Shown here piece after piece: positions 11,284 to 20,678 of a stretch of 64,000 nucleotides of DNA. A model generated the notes under the pieces. The model was not told the DNA's origin and did no database searches. It saw only the letters and a list, made by a program, of their open reading frames with translations. Made by a program: the position numbers and the translations under genes. The DNA lies in NCBI GenBank assembly GCA_002077065.1, contig NAJO01000003.1:372001-436000 (forward strand), read 5' to 3'. Origin of the DNA: Cryoendolithus antarcticus (Eukaryota; Ascomycota; Dothideomycetes; Cladosporiales; Cladosporiaceae). How positions within the stretch are numbered: the stretch's first letter is position 1; each line of letters begins with the position of its first letter.

Positions 11284-12473
11284 AAGCGCATCCGAGATGG
11301 GAGACGGACGCTCCACTTGCGACAAATGGCGGTCTATCGTCGGGTATAGACGTTCCCCGAAGTCCCTATGTCGCCAAGAAGATTTCGAACTCCTATGGAC
11401 CAGGTCACAGCCCTGACGCGTCGGATCGCGGGCAGTTGGGACAGCGCACTTATATTGGAATGGCCCACAGCTCTGACCATGTCCACTTTCGCTTTTCAAT
11501 TCTTGCGACGGCCAGTGTGATAAGTCGCACGATACAACCATTTGAGGATCTCATACCACGCAGAGAAGAGGCTTGTGCTGCAGGGTCAGCTTCCGATACC
11601 GATACTGGCGAGCGAGGCCTGGAGAGTGCGGCAGCAGGAGTTGAAAAAGTGTGCATATTCGCTCAAAGCAACGAGCGCATACTCGCTCAGCGAAGATAAA
11701 CAAATCTATGTAACATAATTCATACGAATACAATATTCAGCTTCCCCTCAATATCGACTCTGTTCTTCCACTTCGCCACGTTGATGGCATCCCGATATCT
11801 TTCTTCGCGTTCCATTGTGAGTCAAATCTGACCAGCTGTCGTCAATACCTGCCCAACATCATTAAATCTACCTCGCGAGTACGTCTCAACGATACACGTA
11901 AGTCTTGCCTCATCGAGAAAGCCTTCTTCGTCTCGACGTCCCAATACGGGAAACGCTCCTCAACGCCACAAGGGTTCCGGCAGCTCGGATTAGACTTTGC
12001 GATCACCCCGTCTGCACAGACTAGTGAAACCTTGGTGGAGGCTAGTGGGAACCGCACACCGGGTCCATGCAGGTACCGCATGTTCCGAGAAACGGTTGAA
12101 TAGGATCGGACGGCAAGGCACGTACTGCGCAACCGTACGCGCATGAGAAAGGAAGCAGACCACTCGGGGAATCCACACGATTGACACTGCGGGAGTATGC
12201 AACACTGCCACAATGGTTCCTGTCAATGCTACCTATAAGAGCCCCTGGGGGAAACCACACTCTCCCCGGCAACGTATGTATTCTTTCACTGTTGCGGCGC
12301 AGCATATACCAGCGTTCTCCATTACGAGGAACCGCTGAGCGGTGACGTAGCATGGTAGCATGTTCTTGAAGCTGAAGACCTGATCACGTGACGTGTGGGA
12401 TCTCGGACAAACATCACATTCACCATTACCCAATGCAAATCATACAGCCATCCCATGTGCTCCAAGGCAAGGT
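11284..12473. other. Intergenic, 1.2 kb, no supported gene
   Basis: Region between the convergent CTP1 and laccase genes. Open frames here run over the CTP1 stop in another frame or start at TTG (for example 11842-12213 on the minus strand) and match nothing I recognise. It should hold two 3' UTRs. Confidence 0.55.
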
Positions 12474-14350
12474 CTACAAGCCGGAGTCATCCTTCTTCCA
12501 GTACGAGGTCGGCACATACGCCTTCCAGTTGTCGCAAGTCTTCTGATATGCCGCGGAGTCTGGGAGTGTCACCTGTGAAGGTGCCTCGACGAATTGCACG
12601 CCGAGACCCTCGCTGACGTGCCAAGCAATGTGACAGTGAGCCAGCCTTTGCGTAGATGTCAGTAATGTGCACGAAGAGCGAAGTCTTGCAAAGGGGAACG
12701 TACCATGTGCCTGGATTGTTCGAAGGGTAAGCGATTGCCAACCAGCCGCCACCAGGGAGCGTGGCGGTGTCACGACGGGGTGGGTTGTTCCAGTTGAGCG
12801 CCGCTGTTGAATGATTGAACTGCCCGTTACCGCAACCAACGACGAAGTAGTCATGCCCGTGCAAGTGGATTGGGTGGGGCACTGGAGGCATGTTTGGTGC
12901 CATCTGAATCAGCCAGTAGTTCCAGCTGCCCTCAGCGCTTGAAGGCCAGACGTTCAGGTCTGTGGGATAGTTTGTGTTCTTGTCCATGAGGTAAGACAAC
13001 GTGGGGTAGGACCAATCGATGTTCATAGATGAGCCGTTGATCGCCCAGAGCACGTGCAACTCCCCACCGGGCGTGAAGCTCGCACGAGTTAGACTGACGG
13101 TCAGGGGAGAATTAAGAAACTGCGACGATGGAACTGGCTGCTTCCAGTATGGCGTGATACCAGCAGGCTCGTAGCATCCGGCTGCGGCGGCTGCAAACGC
13201 GGAGCTTGTAGGTGTGCCTGCTGTGACAGTGTCGTAAGACCAGATGGCCAAGGCACCCATCTTATTGCCGCTAAGGCAGTCCATAGCCACATTCGCACGG
13301 AACCAGTAGTTGCCCTCAGTCTGGTTGGCTGTGATGACGACGTCGTATCGCTGACCGATGCCGATCAACAGCCAGTTGGTGTAGAAAGGCACGATAGGTA
13401 TGAAGTCCGAGGTCATGACTTGAAGTTGATGATTATCAAGCGACACACGGATGAAGTTGTCGACAGAGGTGTTGATCAACCTAAGGCGGTACTTCTTGCC
13501 CTTCGAAATCTTCACCTGGCTGTACGATCCTCCGCCGTTTGCATTCTTGTTTGTGCCATTGATAAGGATGTTGTCAGCGCTCGGCGGTGGCGCTTGGTTG
13601 GCCAGGTTCTGCAGAGTGATGGCGTTGATTTGGTATGCAGTCTGGTAGTACCAATCTGTCAACGGGTACACACCAAGATCGGTATCGTAGTTTGCAGTCG
13701 CAGGACCCTCGAAGATCATCGTGCCCACGACGCCGTCGCCGTACTGGCTTGAGAAGTGCGAATGATACCACGAGGTACCGAATTGTGTGACTTGGAAAGA
13801 GTAGGTCTTGGAGTCGCCCGGCGCGATGGGGCACTCCGTCAACCCATTCACACCATCCGAGCCTGGGCTATGGTATTGACGAACACCGTGCCAGTGGATG
13901 GAGGTTCCATTGTCTTTCATCGAGTTCTTAACATTGATGACCTTGAGTTGCTCGTTAGCCATACATTCTTTAGATCGCTGTAAGATCACATACAAGATTG
14001 TCACCCCATGTTGCCCTAATTGTGGGACCGGGGTATTGCCCGTTGAAGAGCAAGCACAATCGAGGTCCGTTGCCATCAGGATTGCAGGTCCCGTTTGTGA
14101 TCTCGAGATTGTAGGTGACTGTGGCTCCGCCAGTGGGGAACTTCAGGTCGAAGTCGGTCGCAACGCTGTAGCCGTTCTTCCAACATGAACGGGTGAGTGG
14201 TCCATTCGTGCATGCCGCGTCCGGGACTCTCGTCGTGGTGGAAGTCGCACGCTTCTCCACTGCGTTGACTCGCTCAGCAGGTACAACGCCTGCAGATGCT
14301 ATGCTCGCGAGACCCGCAAGGCAGACGCCGGCGAGATCGAGGAACCTCAT
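12474..14350 (-). CDS. Secreted laccase (multicopper oxidase), three exons
   Basis: Extracellular phenol oxidase (p-diphenol:O2 oxidoreductase) of the ascomycete laccase group, 588 aa. Exons on the minus strand: 14350-13994, 13941-12704 and 12645-12474; introns of 52 and 58 bp. A signal peptide (MRFLDLAGVCLAGLASIASA) is followed by a short propeptide ending in a KR site near residue 34. The four copper-binding blocks are intact: HWHG at 135-138, 'WYHSHFSSQYGDG', 'HPIHLHGHD', and HCHIAWH at 535-541 with a downstream GLG. The last four residues are DSGL, the C-terminal plug motif typical of ascomycete laccases, which confirms the last exon. Several NxT/NxS sites are present. The likely role is lignin/phenolic oxidation or pigment formation; no melanin or other cluster genes adjoin. 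Cysteine pattern and length look complete. Confidence 0.95.
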
Positions 14351-16503
14351 GCTGAAGACGTGCAAGTGAGAGTTGACTCGAAGGAAAGATCGACCAAATT
14401 CGAGAGAGTCTGAGCGCAAAGCCACTCTTGAGAAGAGCGAATGGGGAAGAGGAGAAAGGTAGTACTCACCACTTCGGCGGTACAGCAGCTGTGATATATG
14501 TAGATGTCAAAGTTCCGCGATCTCGCATCGCTGTGGAGGCGGGCTCCCGCATGTCGACACGTTGGTGAGACTAGAACGGCCAGCCGACTATCCGGACAGC
14601 ATTTCGCCGTTGAAACGCATGAGACGCCGGCGGAGCACGTCCAGAGCCCCACAAGATGTCGAAGTCGGTCGGAAGTCTGCAGCCACCGGCGACGCTTGCG
14701 GCAAAGATCCGAGTAGATCAGGCACAGATCACGACTAGTCGCCACTCCCACGATGTCGCATTGCCGGAAGCAACGGCCCAGGCTCTTGAGCGGTAGCTTC
14801 GAGGCTGTGTACTGTAGTCGCAGAGACGCACGTTGCAGCTTCCGCGCTTCTGGGCTACAGCGCCGCTCGTCTATCGAGCGGAAGAGTCATGGCATACTAG
14901 GCCTCGCAGCTTCGATGAAATTGTCCCACTTGTGGATAGCGATGAAGTAACTCTGGGCCGCTTGATCTGTGCGCAGCTTCTGGCCTGGGATGCGTTTTCC
15001 AGCTGTAGTAGTCGTGCGTTCCCTGTGTCAATCTGGATCTGGTCAAGGCTGATAGCTGTTGAATCTTCCATTCGTGAGAGTCATGCTGATCTGCATGAAC
15101 TCGCTTGGGAGACGCCACGCGCTGCAATAGATTTTGTTGTGCGATGCGGTATGCATGCGGGCTCCCGAAGGTGAAGTCTGTAGCGAAGTCTGTTGCGCAA
15201 GTGCAGGGGAGGAAACGGTCGAGGACCCCCTCCCCTGCAGATCATCCATCGTTCCCGAATGCTTCCCGATTTAGCCAAACTGTGCACGTGAAACTCTAGC
15301 CGAGCGACAACATGCTGGCGCCTCTCGACGTGCCGTATGTTGTGCCCTGAAAGCGTCAATGGTAGACGGACGCGTGGTTGCGCCCTCATCCTCAGTGATC
15401 GTGGTGGCGGTGCCGATGTCTTAAGAGCGACGGCCTCCGAAGGCAGACAGGATGTGCAACACCCTTGGTACGGATGCTTGAACCGCTGGCTCTTGTCCAC
15501 GAAATCTAGCAGAGCCTCATCGCATGCCGAGTCGCCGGCTCCTGCTTCCCGCCTAATTGGACTTGCCTGAAGAGGTAAGCTGCAGCGGAAGTCTGAGTGA
15601 CAGCAAGAAGTCACAACATCATGTGGCAGTCCGCACGTGTTCAAATGAGAATCACGACCACAGAGCCGACGCACTCGATCACTGCCAACCCTCGTCCTCC
15701 TAGACATTACTTGCAGCATGCCAGCGGTCAATTATCGTTGGATTCCGAGCACGATATTGCCGCCGTGGAATATCAACCCCTCCTTGGTTGCGCCATGGTG
15801 GTATTGCGAATTGCAAGTGGAGGCAGACGCTGGACGGGGACAGAGCTTGTTAACTCCTGCGGTGCACGGCTATAGGCCGTGGTGTACCACACGCCTGCCA
15901 ATGCACATGCTTTCATGTGGCCTTGACAATGCTTGAAGGCCGCCGCACTCAATATCTGACCTGCTACGGGCGGGCGAGAACATGCATGGCAACTAACTCC
16001 GCATTGCCTACCGCTATGATCACGATAACGGGATTCGGGAACCCCAGCACATGGATCTACCCCTCTCCGAGATGTCGATGCAGGAAGCCCATGACTAGAC
16101 GCAATGTCGATTATTTGCACCACTGCATCCGTCTGCTACCGCACCGAAAATCGAGTGGATGGGTAAGCTTCGTCTTGAAGTTACTCACCTACCGTGGTCT
16201 CCACCTCAAAGGCTTGCTTGGTAGATAGACCCGCGTGGCGTATTTGTTCGCTACTCGCAGGCTTCTGGTAAAGTAGAAGATAAGTCACCTCGTTGCCTCA
16301 TTCACGTTCTCGAACGAGCCTATTGGGCTTCCTGTATATCGCCAAAACTCGTTCTGTCAAGATAGCTGACGTGCAATATCGATATCGGCTCGCAAAGAGC
16401 AAACTGACATTCGAAACATCACCGGTCTCTCACTGACGTTGCAGGTGACAATTCGCTTCCGCAGCTGGTCATAAAGGAGCATGGGACATGTGGAGAGCTT
16501 ATG
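14351..16503. other. Intergenic, 2.15 kb, laccase promoter side
   Basis: No supported gene. A 216-codon minus-strand frame (15081-15731) has no recognisable motif, unusual Arg/Cys/His composition and overlapping frames on the other strand, so I treat it as chance. A strong inverted repeat at 15202-15239 is listed separately. The first few hundred bases are the laccase promoter. Confidence 0.55.
15202..15239. promoter_or_regulatory. Perfect 11-bp inverted repeat with STRE-like arms
   Basis: TGCAGGGGAGG at 15202-15212 is exactly mirrored by CCTCCCCTGCA at 15229-15239, with a 16-nt loop. Each arm contains AGGGG/CCCCT, the core of the Msn2/4-type stress response element known from yeast. It lies about 0.85 kb upstream of the laccase start. 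It could be a paired zinc-finger binding site, an RNA hairpin or a remnant terminal repeat; the sequence shows only the symmetry. Confidence 0.55.
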
Positions 16504-18002
16504 CTACACAGCCACTGCATTCGCCTTCCCTTTCCGCAAATCCATCTTCCCAGCTGCGCTTCCTACCTCGTCAATACTATGACCATCGCCGTACTCCGGC
16601 GGCCTTTCGTAACCTGGCAATACTTCCGCGTCATCATCGCCTACTACGTGTCTCGAAGGACCGGCCATACTACCTCCTCTGCCATGGTCGCCATTGGCCG
16701 CCTCACCTTCAACAGGAGGCAAGATCATAACCGAAAGTTCCTTCTCCACCTTTGTTGACTTGCCCGCCGCCAGGACCGAGAAGCTGACTTTGACCGTGTA
16801 TCGTCGAAGGATGTTGTATGTGGAGAACCCACTCGGAACGCCGAATATTGGCTTTGTGACAACCACCTTTGTCCAATCATTGGCCTTGCCAAAAGGCTCC
16901 TGCAAATCAGGACTTGATGCTGTAAGTGTCAGGACAGTCTCGTTACCAGAGCTTTCTGGTGATGAGAAGATGCCACGTTCAGCGCGTGCGACGGTCTGGG
17001 CCTGGATCGATACTAGAACGCCAGCGGATAGTGTGATGTCTGGCCGTACGGGCGCTGTAGACCGCGCATCGTTGGGCTGGACTCGAATTTCGAGCGTAAT
17101 CGGCTGGCCGAGGAACAGCTTTTGTGGACACAAGGTCAGCACGTCGAAGTGGTATTCCGGATAGTAGTCGCTCGAGAGGAGGGCCTTTGTCTTTGCTTTG
17201 AACCCTGTTGGTCGCGATGCTTCGGGCATGAGGAGTGCGTTTTGGAGCCTGACATTGTGATTGAGGGTCTTAGGCAAAGGAAGGGCTTGAGATTTTGGCG
17301 TTGGATGTTGTTCGTAAGGGACAAGGGCCGAGTTCGACTCGTCGTCTGCGTTAGGTAGCTTGATGTCGATACCGCGCATCGATAATGTCGTGCAGATGCG
17401 ATATTCGGTAAAGGCGTCGAAGCGATGTGCAAAGCTAGTGAGACTGGTCAGTGATGCCAATTAGAGTAATGAGACAGGCGTTCAAGGAGTATTGATTCTA
17501 TGCCCTTGAAGTGATGCTTCGCGCAGCGAGGAGTGGAGGAAGTGACGCTGCGTTCAATGACGATTGAGGTGACTCACCCGTGGTAGACGATATTGAACGT
17601 CGGCGGCAAAGGGTCTCCAACGTCGATCGAGAAACGACCGTCCGCGTCCCAATTTCCTTGACTCAACACCTGCTGAATGGCTCCGGGAAAGCTAAGGGCG
17701 AATGGAATCTCCTTCGCCTCATTAGGAACCATCTTGATTGGCCCGTCAAATATCGATTTGGAGAATGAGAATAGAGGTGCCCGGCCGCGATAGATCGTTC
17801 TATTGTTTCCATTGTTCTTGTAGATCTTGGACTTCGCGCGTCCGCGGAACGTTACACTGACAGCGAGAGGACCGAATAGTTCGGCTGAGGACATGCTGTG
17901 GTATCGCACCAGGACATGACCTGTGACGGCTTCTTCATTTCCGCAATAGATATGCTTGGGGTTGTCGAGTACGACTTTCGCGGTGAGAGAGCCGACAGAC
18001 AT
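16504..18002 (-). CDS. Alpha-arrestin (ART-like) with PPxY motif, two exons
   Basis: Arrestin-fold adaptor, 454 aa, expected to link membrane transporters to a Rsp5/Nedd4-type ubiquitin ligase for endocytosis. Exons on the minus strand: 18002-17578 and 17443-16504, separated by a 134-bp GTGAGT-AG intron. The N-terminal arrestin half begins 'AKVVLDNPKHIYCGNEEAVTG' within the first 30 residues and contains 'IPFALSFPG'; the C-terminal half has 'YYPEYHFDVLTLCPQKLFLG'-like strands. Near the C-terminus an LPGY precedes PPEY at residues 423-426, a canonical WW-domain ligand. The ATG at 18002 is the only one in frame before the conserved start; the upstream open frame lacks an in-frame ATG close by. 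It is head-to-head with the WBP2-like gene, which also carries a PPxY. Confidence 0.85.
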
Positions 18003-18677
18003 TCTGTTCGTTGCAGAGCGCTGTTCACGCACAGTGTTGTTGTGGAGTGTTCTGGTGCAGATAGACGTGTGGTGGCAGCGATGGCCCACGAAAGTGAACT
18101 TGTTTGCACTCGGTTCGACGTCCAGTGTGGCGGGGCTTTTGTGAAGCTGGCTGCGGCTGTGGGTGACCTCTGCGACTACAACTGTGAGAGGCCGGAGTGT
18201 TTGAGTTTCCAGATCAGGACTGGGGAGTGTGATCCTCAGGAACACTAGATGTTTGGTATCGATGCAACGAGAGCGCGGATAGACCCTCAAGTGAGATGAC
18301 CGTAGTTTTTGGCAATGAGTCAAATCCGGATAGTGAAATTTGGTGTGTCAACAAATAACTTATGGCGGGCAATGGAGTTTACGGCATGCTCCACCTTCTA
18401 TAGCCTACTGATCGGTGTAAAGCGGTGCAGCTCGTGATGTGGCATTGCCCAGGCGGAGGTTGGGCTGTGCTCGGCTGATCGACAGCACGAGTGAACAGGA
18501 AACCAACAACTCCGCCAATCCGAATCCTTCGGCTCAGACTGTGCGAAGATCTATTGCATGCGGGATACACAGCCATGTTCGTCGCATTGTGGCGGTATGG
18601 AACACCGAATCTTGAATTGCGTAGAGGATGAGGATAGCATGAGAGCAGTGAAGTTGACGACTTGACGGCTGCCTCTC

Positions 18678-18707
18678 CACGTGTACGCGGGACGTCACCC
18701 GACGTCA
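18678..18707. promoter_or_regulatory. CACGTG box plus two GACGTCA elements one helical turn apart
   Basis: CACGTG at 18678-18683 (bHLH E-box type) is followed by GACGTCA at 18691-18697 and again at 18701-18707, start-to-start spacing 10 bp. ACGTCA is the core bound by CREB/ATF-type bZIP factors in fungi. Repetition on the same helical face suggests co-operative binding. Motif presence is directly visible; function is inferred. Confidence 0.45.
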
Positions 18708-19058
18708 ATCCATCAGCTACGAGGCAACTGATGGTAAGACAAACAGTTCCATCATCTCTCTCACCATAACCGTCCAGCATTCAGTCATCTGGCCCTCGAG
18801 ATCAGCGGCGGTCACATCAACCCCAATCGACAAAGGAATCTATATCATCGCAGTACGCTTGCCACGCGCCACAGGAGATACCTGCATTACCAGAGGTTGC
18901 CGGCCACTGGCTCATAACATCGGCCTATAGCCAGATTAACCGCGACTGAACATTAAGAAACGCGCCTGGAAACCGAAAACTGTTCCCGTGCGCCTGTCAT
19001 AAGCTCCCGCTCATCAGGCGTTTCATTCCTCGTCTTGCCTGCCCAGGCCTGTTGGAGG

Positions 19059-19082
19059 ACCACACTCACTACCACACTCACT
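19059..19082. repeat. 12-bp tandem duplication in the 5' leader of the WBP2-like gene
   Basis: Two perfect copies of accacactcact at 19059-19070 and 19071-19082, ending five bases before the ATG at 19088. The tract is CA-rich and lacks G, which would give an unstructured leader. Confidence 0.8.
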
Positions 19083-19087
19083 ACAAA

Positions 19088-20001
19088 ATGTCGATTAAGT
19101 AAGCACTGCTCACAATCGTTGCAGCGAACCCACACCGCAGATTTGGGAAGGCTTATCTGACAACTTGCTAGCTGGGTGATGCTGTCACCCTCATCGACGC
19201 CGCCATTTACACCACTACCAAACGAGCAGACCCTCTTCACTTCGCCACCTCGGATAGCACTCGCCGTGACGAACCCAGCACACTATCCCGGCAAGCAGCA
19301 ACAGAAGTTCTCGGTAGGCAGCAGTAGGTCAGTGGTCAAGTGCAGAAGGAATGTGCATTAGTATTGCGTCGATCAAGTGCTGACTATTCCTTCTCAGTGG
19401 CGTACTCTACCTCACAAATCGCCGAGTGATTTACATTCCCGATAAATCCACCCCAGACCTTCAGTCATTTTCCGGCCCGATCCTCAACCTCCACGACTCT
19501 CACGTGACAGCGCCATTCTTTGGCCCTAATGTCTGGCAGGCACTGCTACAGCCCGTACAAGCAGGCGGCATCCCGATCCCGGCGGGCGGCGTGGTGGAGA
19601 TCAAATTCACATTCAAGGACGGCGGCGCCTTTGACTTCCACAGCACGTACGAACGCGTACGCGAGCGACTGCAACAGGCCGTCCAGGTCTCGCGGGAGGC
19701 TGGCGGCAGCTCAGTCCCATCCGGAGCCGCAATGAACGGGGTGGACGTCAGTAATGTGAACCTGGACGAACTGCCGGCGTACAAGGAGACAAGTGATGGG
19801 CCTCTCATTGCACCCTTAGCGCCGCAGGTCGTGCCCCAAACGCCAGCGGCTGAAAGTGCACCACCGACGGTATTGCAGCAGTCGAATGCGCCAGCGTTCA
19901 GTCCGCCTAGCGAGCCTCCACCTGGGTATGAAGAGGCGTCGAGCACTGGGTTAAATGAGGCGGCGGAGTGGAGCGAGGTCGCAGACGAGCGGAAGCCATG
20001 A
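19088..20001 (+). CDS. WBP2-like GRAM-domain protein with PPxY motif, three exons
   Basis: Homologue of WW domain-binding protein 2, 256 aa. Exons: 19088-19098, 19172-19327 and 19398-20001. The first is an 11-nt micro-exon; joining gives MSINWVMLSP, and the second junction gives 'GSSSGVLYLTNRRVIYIP', the GRAM-domain strand pattern of fungal WBP2 proteins. The GRAM-like fold covers about residues 30-150 ('FFGPNVWQALLQP', 'VEIKFTFKDGGAFDF'). The tail is Pro-rich and carries PPGY at 230-233, a ligand for WW domains of Rsp5/Nedd4-like ligases or YAP-type proteins; an LPAY lies upstream. In animals WBP2 is a transcription coactivator; the fungal role is not settled. Divergent from a PPxY arrestin and followed by a phosphatase regulator. 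Confidence 0.85.
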
Positions 20002-20678
20002 TCAACTGTGTAGGGCTGTTGGATGGGCTATGACAAGTGCCTTACTTTACCGATGTAATCGCCCATTCAGTACATGTATGAAGTAATCAGGGGCAGCGCG
20101 AGCACAAGGCCCACAACATTGGCCACGTTATCGCGGGATCATAGCCCTATCGAGAGTCTGATGTGTGCACTCCAGGTTAGGATGCCTACATGTAACTTCC
20201 CATTCTGCAGCATTGCGTGCTAACGCACAATTGATGCCTGGATGTTCTGGCGATACTCTCGGTGCTGGACCCTGAAGCGGTGGTGATCCTGTATGTTGCT
20301 TCACGTCGATTATCATGCTTCGTCACCAAACCAAGTACAGCCACCGAGTTGGCAACCTCGCTCTCGTGTCGCAAGAGCAGTGAAGGTGATCATTCCCTGA
20401 TCCCTCGTGATGTCTTGAGCGGTCGGCAGCGTGGATAACCTTGGAGGTCTTGATCAGGCGTAACTTAGTAGACACGCGAGCAGTTACGCACAGATCAGCC
20501 TCTCCCTCACTGCGCAGCTAGCCGCACTGCGAAAGCCGAGTCTCACACACTGGCTACACGCTACTCATCCACGCCTGCAAGAGATAATCAGGCGCATGAT
20601 ACCGCTATCAACTCACTCTGCGCGCCGCCAGCATCTCCGCCCCGCCCCGAAACACCCCTGGGGCATAGTTGACCCACC
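20002..20678. other. Intergenic spacer, 677 bp
   Basis: Lies between two plus-strand genes; contains the WBP2-like 3' end and the SAPS promoter. No gene or distinct repeat seen. Confidence 0.55.

Larger units (their letters stand above)
18003..19087. other. Divergent promoter between arrestin and WBP2-like genes
   Basis: A 1085-bp head-to-head spacer with no supported gene. It contains a CACGTG box and a paired GACGTCA element (listed separately) and a 12-bp tandem duplication next to the WBP2-like start. Confidence 0.6.

Noticed and set aside
11220..11699. 159-codon plus-strand frame
   Set aside because: Starts inside the last CTP1 exon in another frame and runs through its 3' UTR; no family features.
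15081..15731. 216-codon minus-strand frame
   Set aside because: No recognisable motif, composition unlike neighbouring proteins, overlapping frames on the other strand. Could not be supported as a gene.
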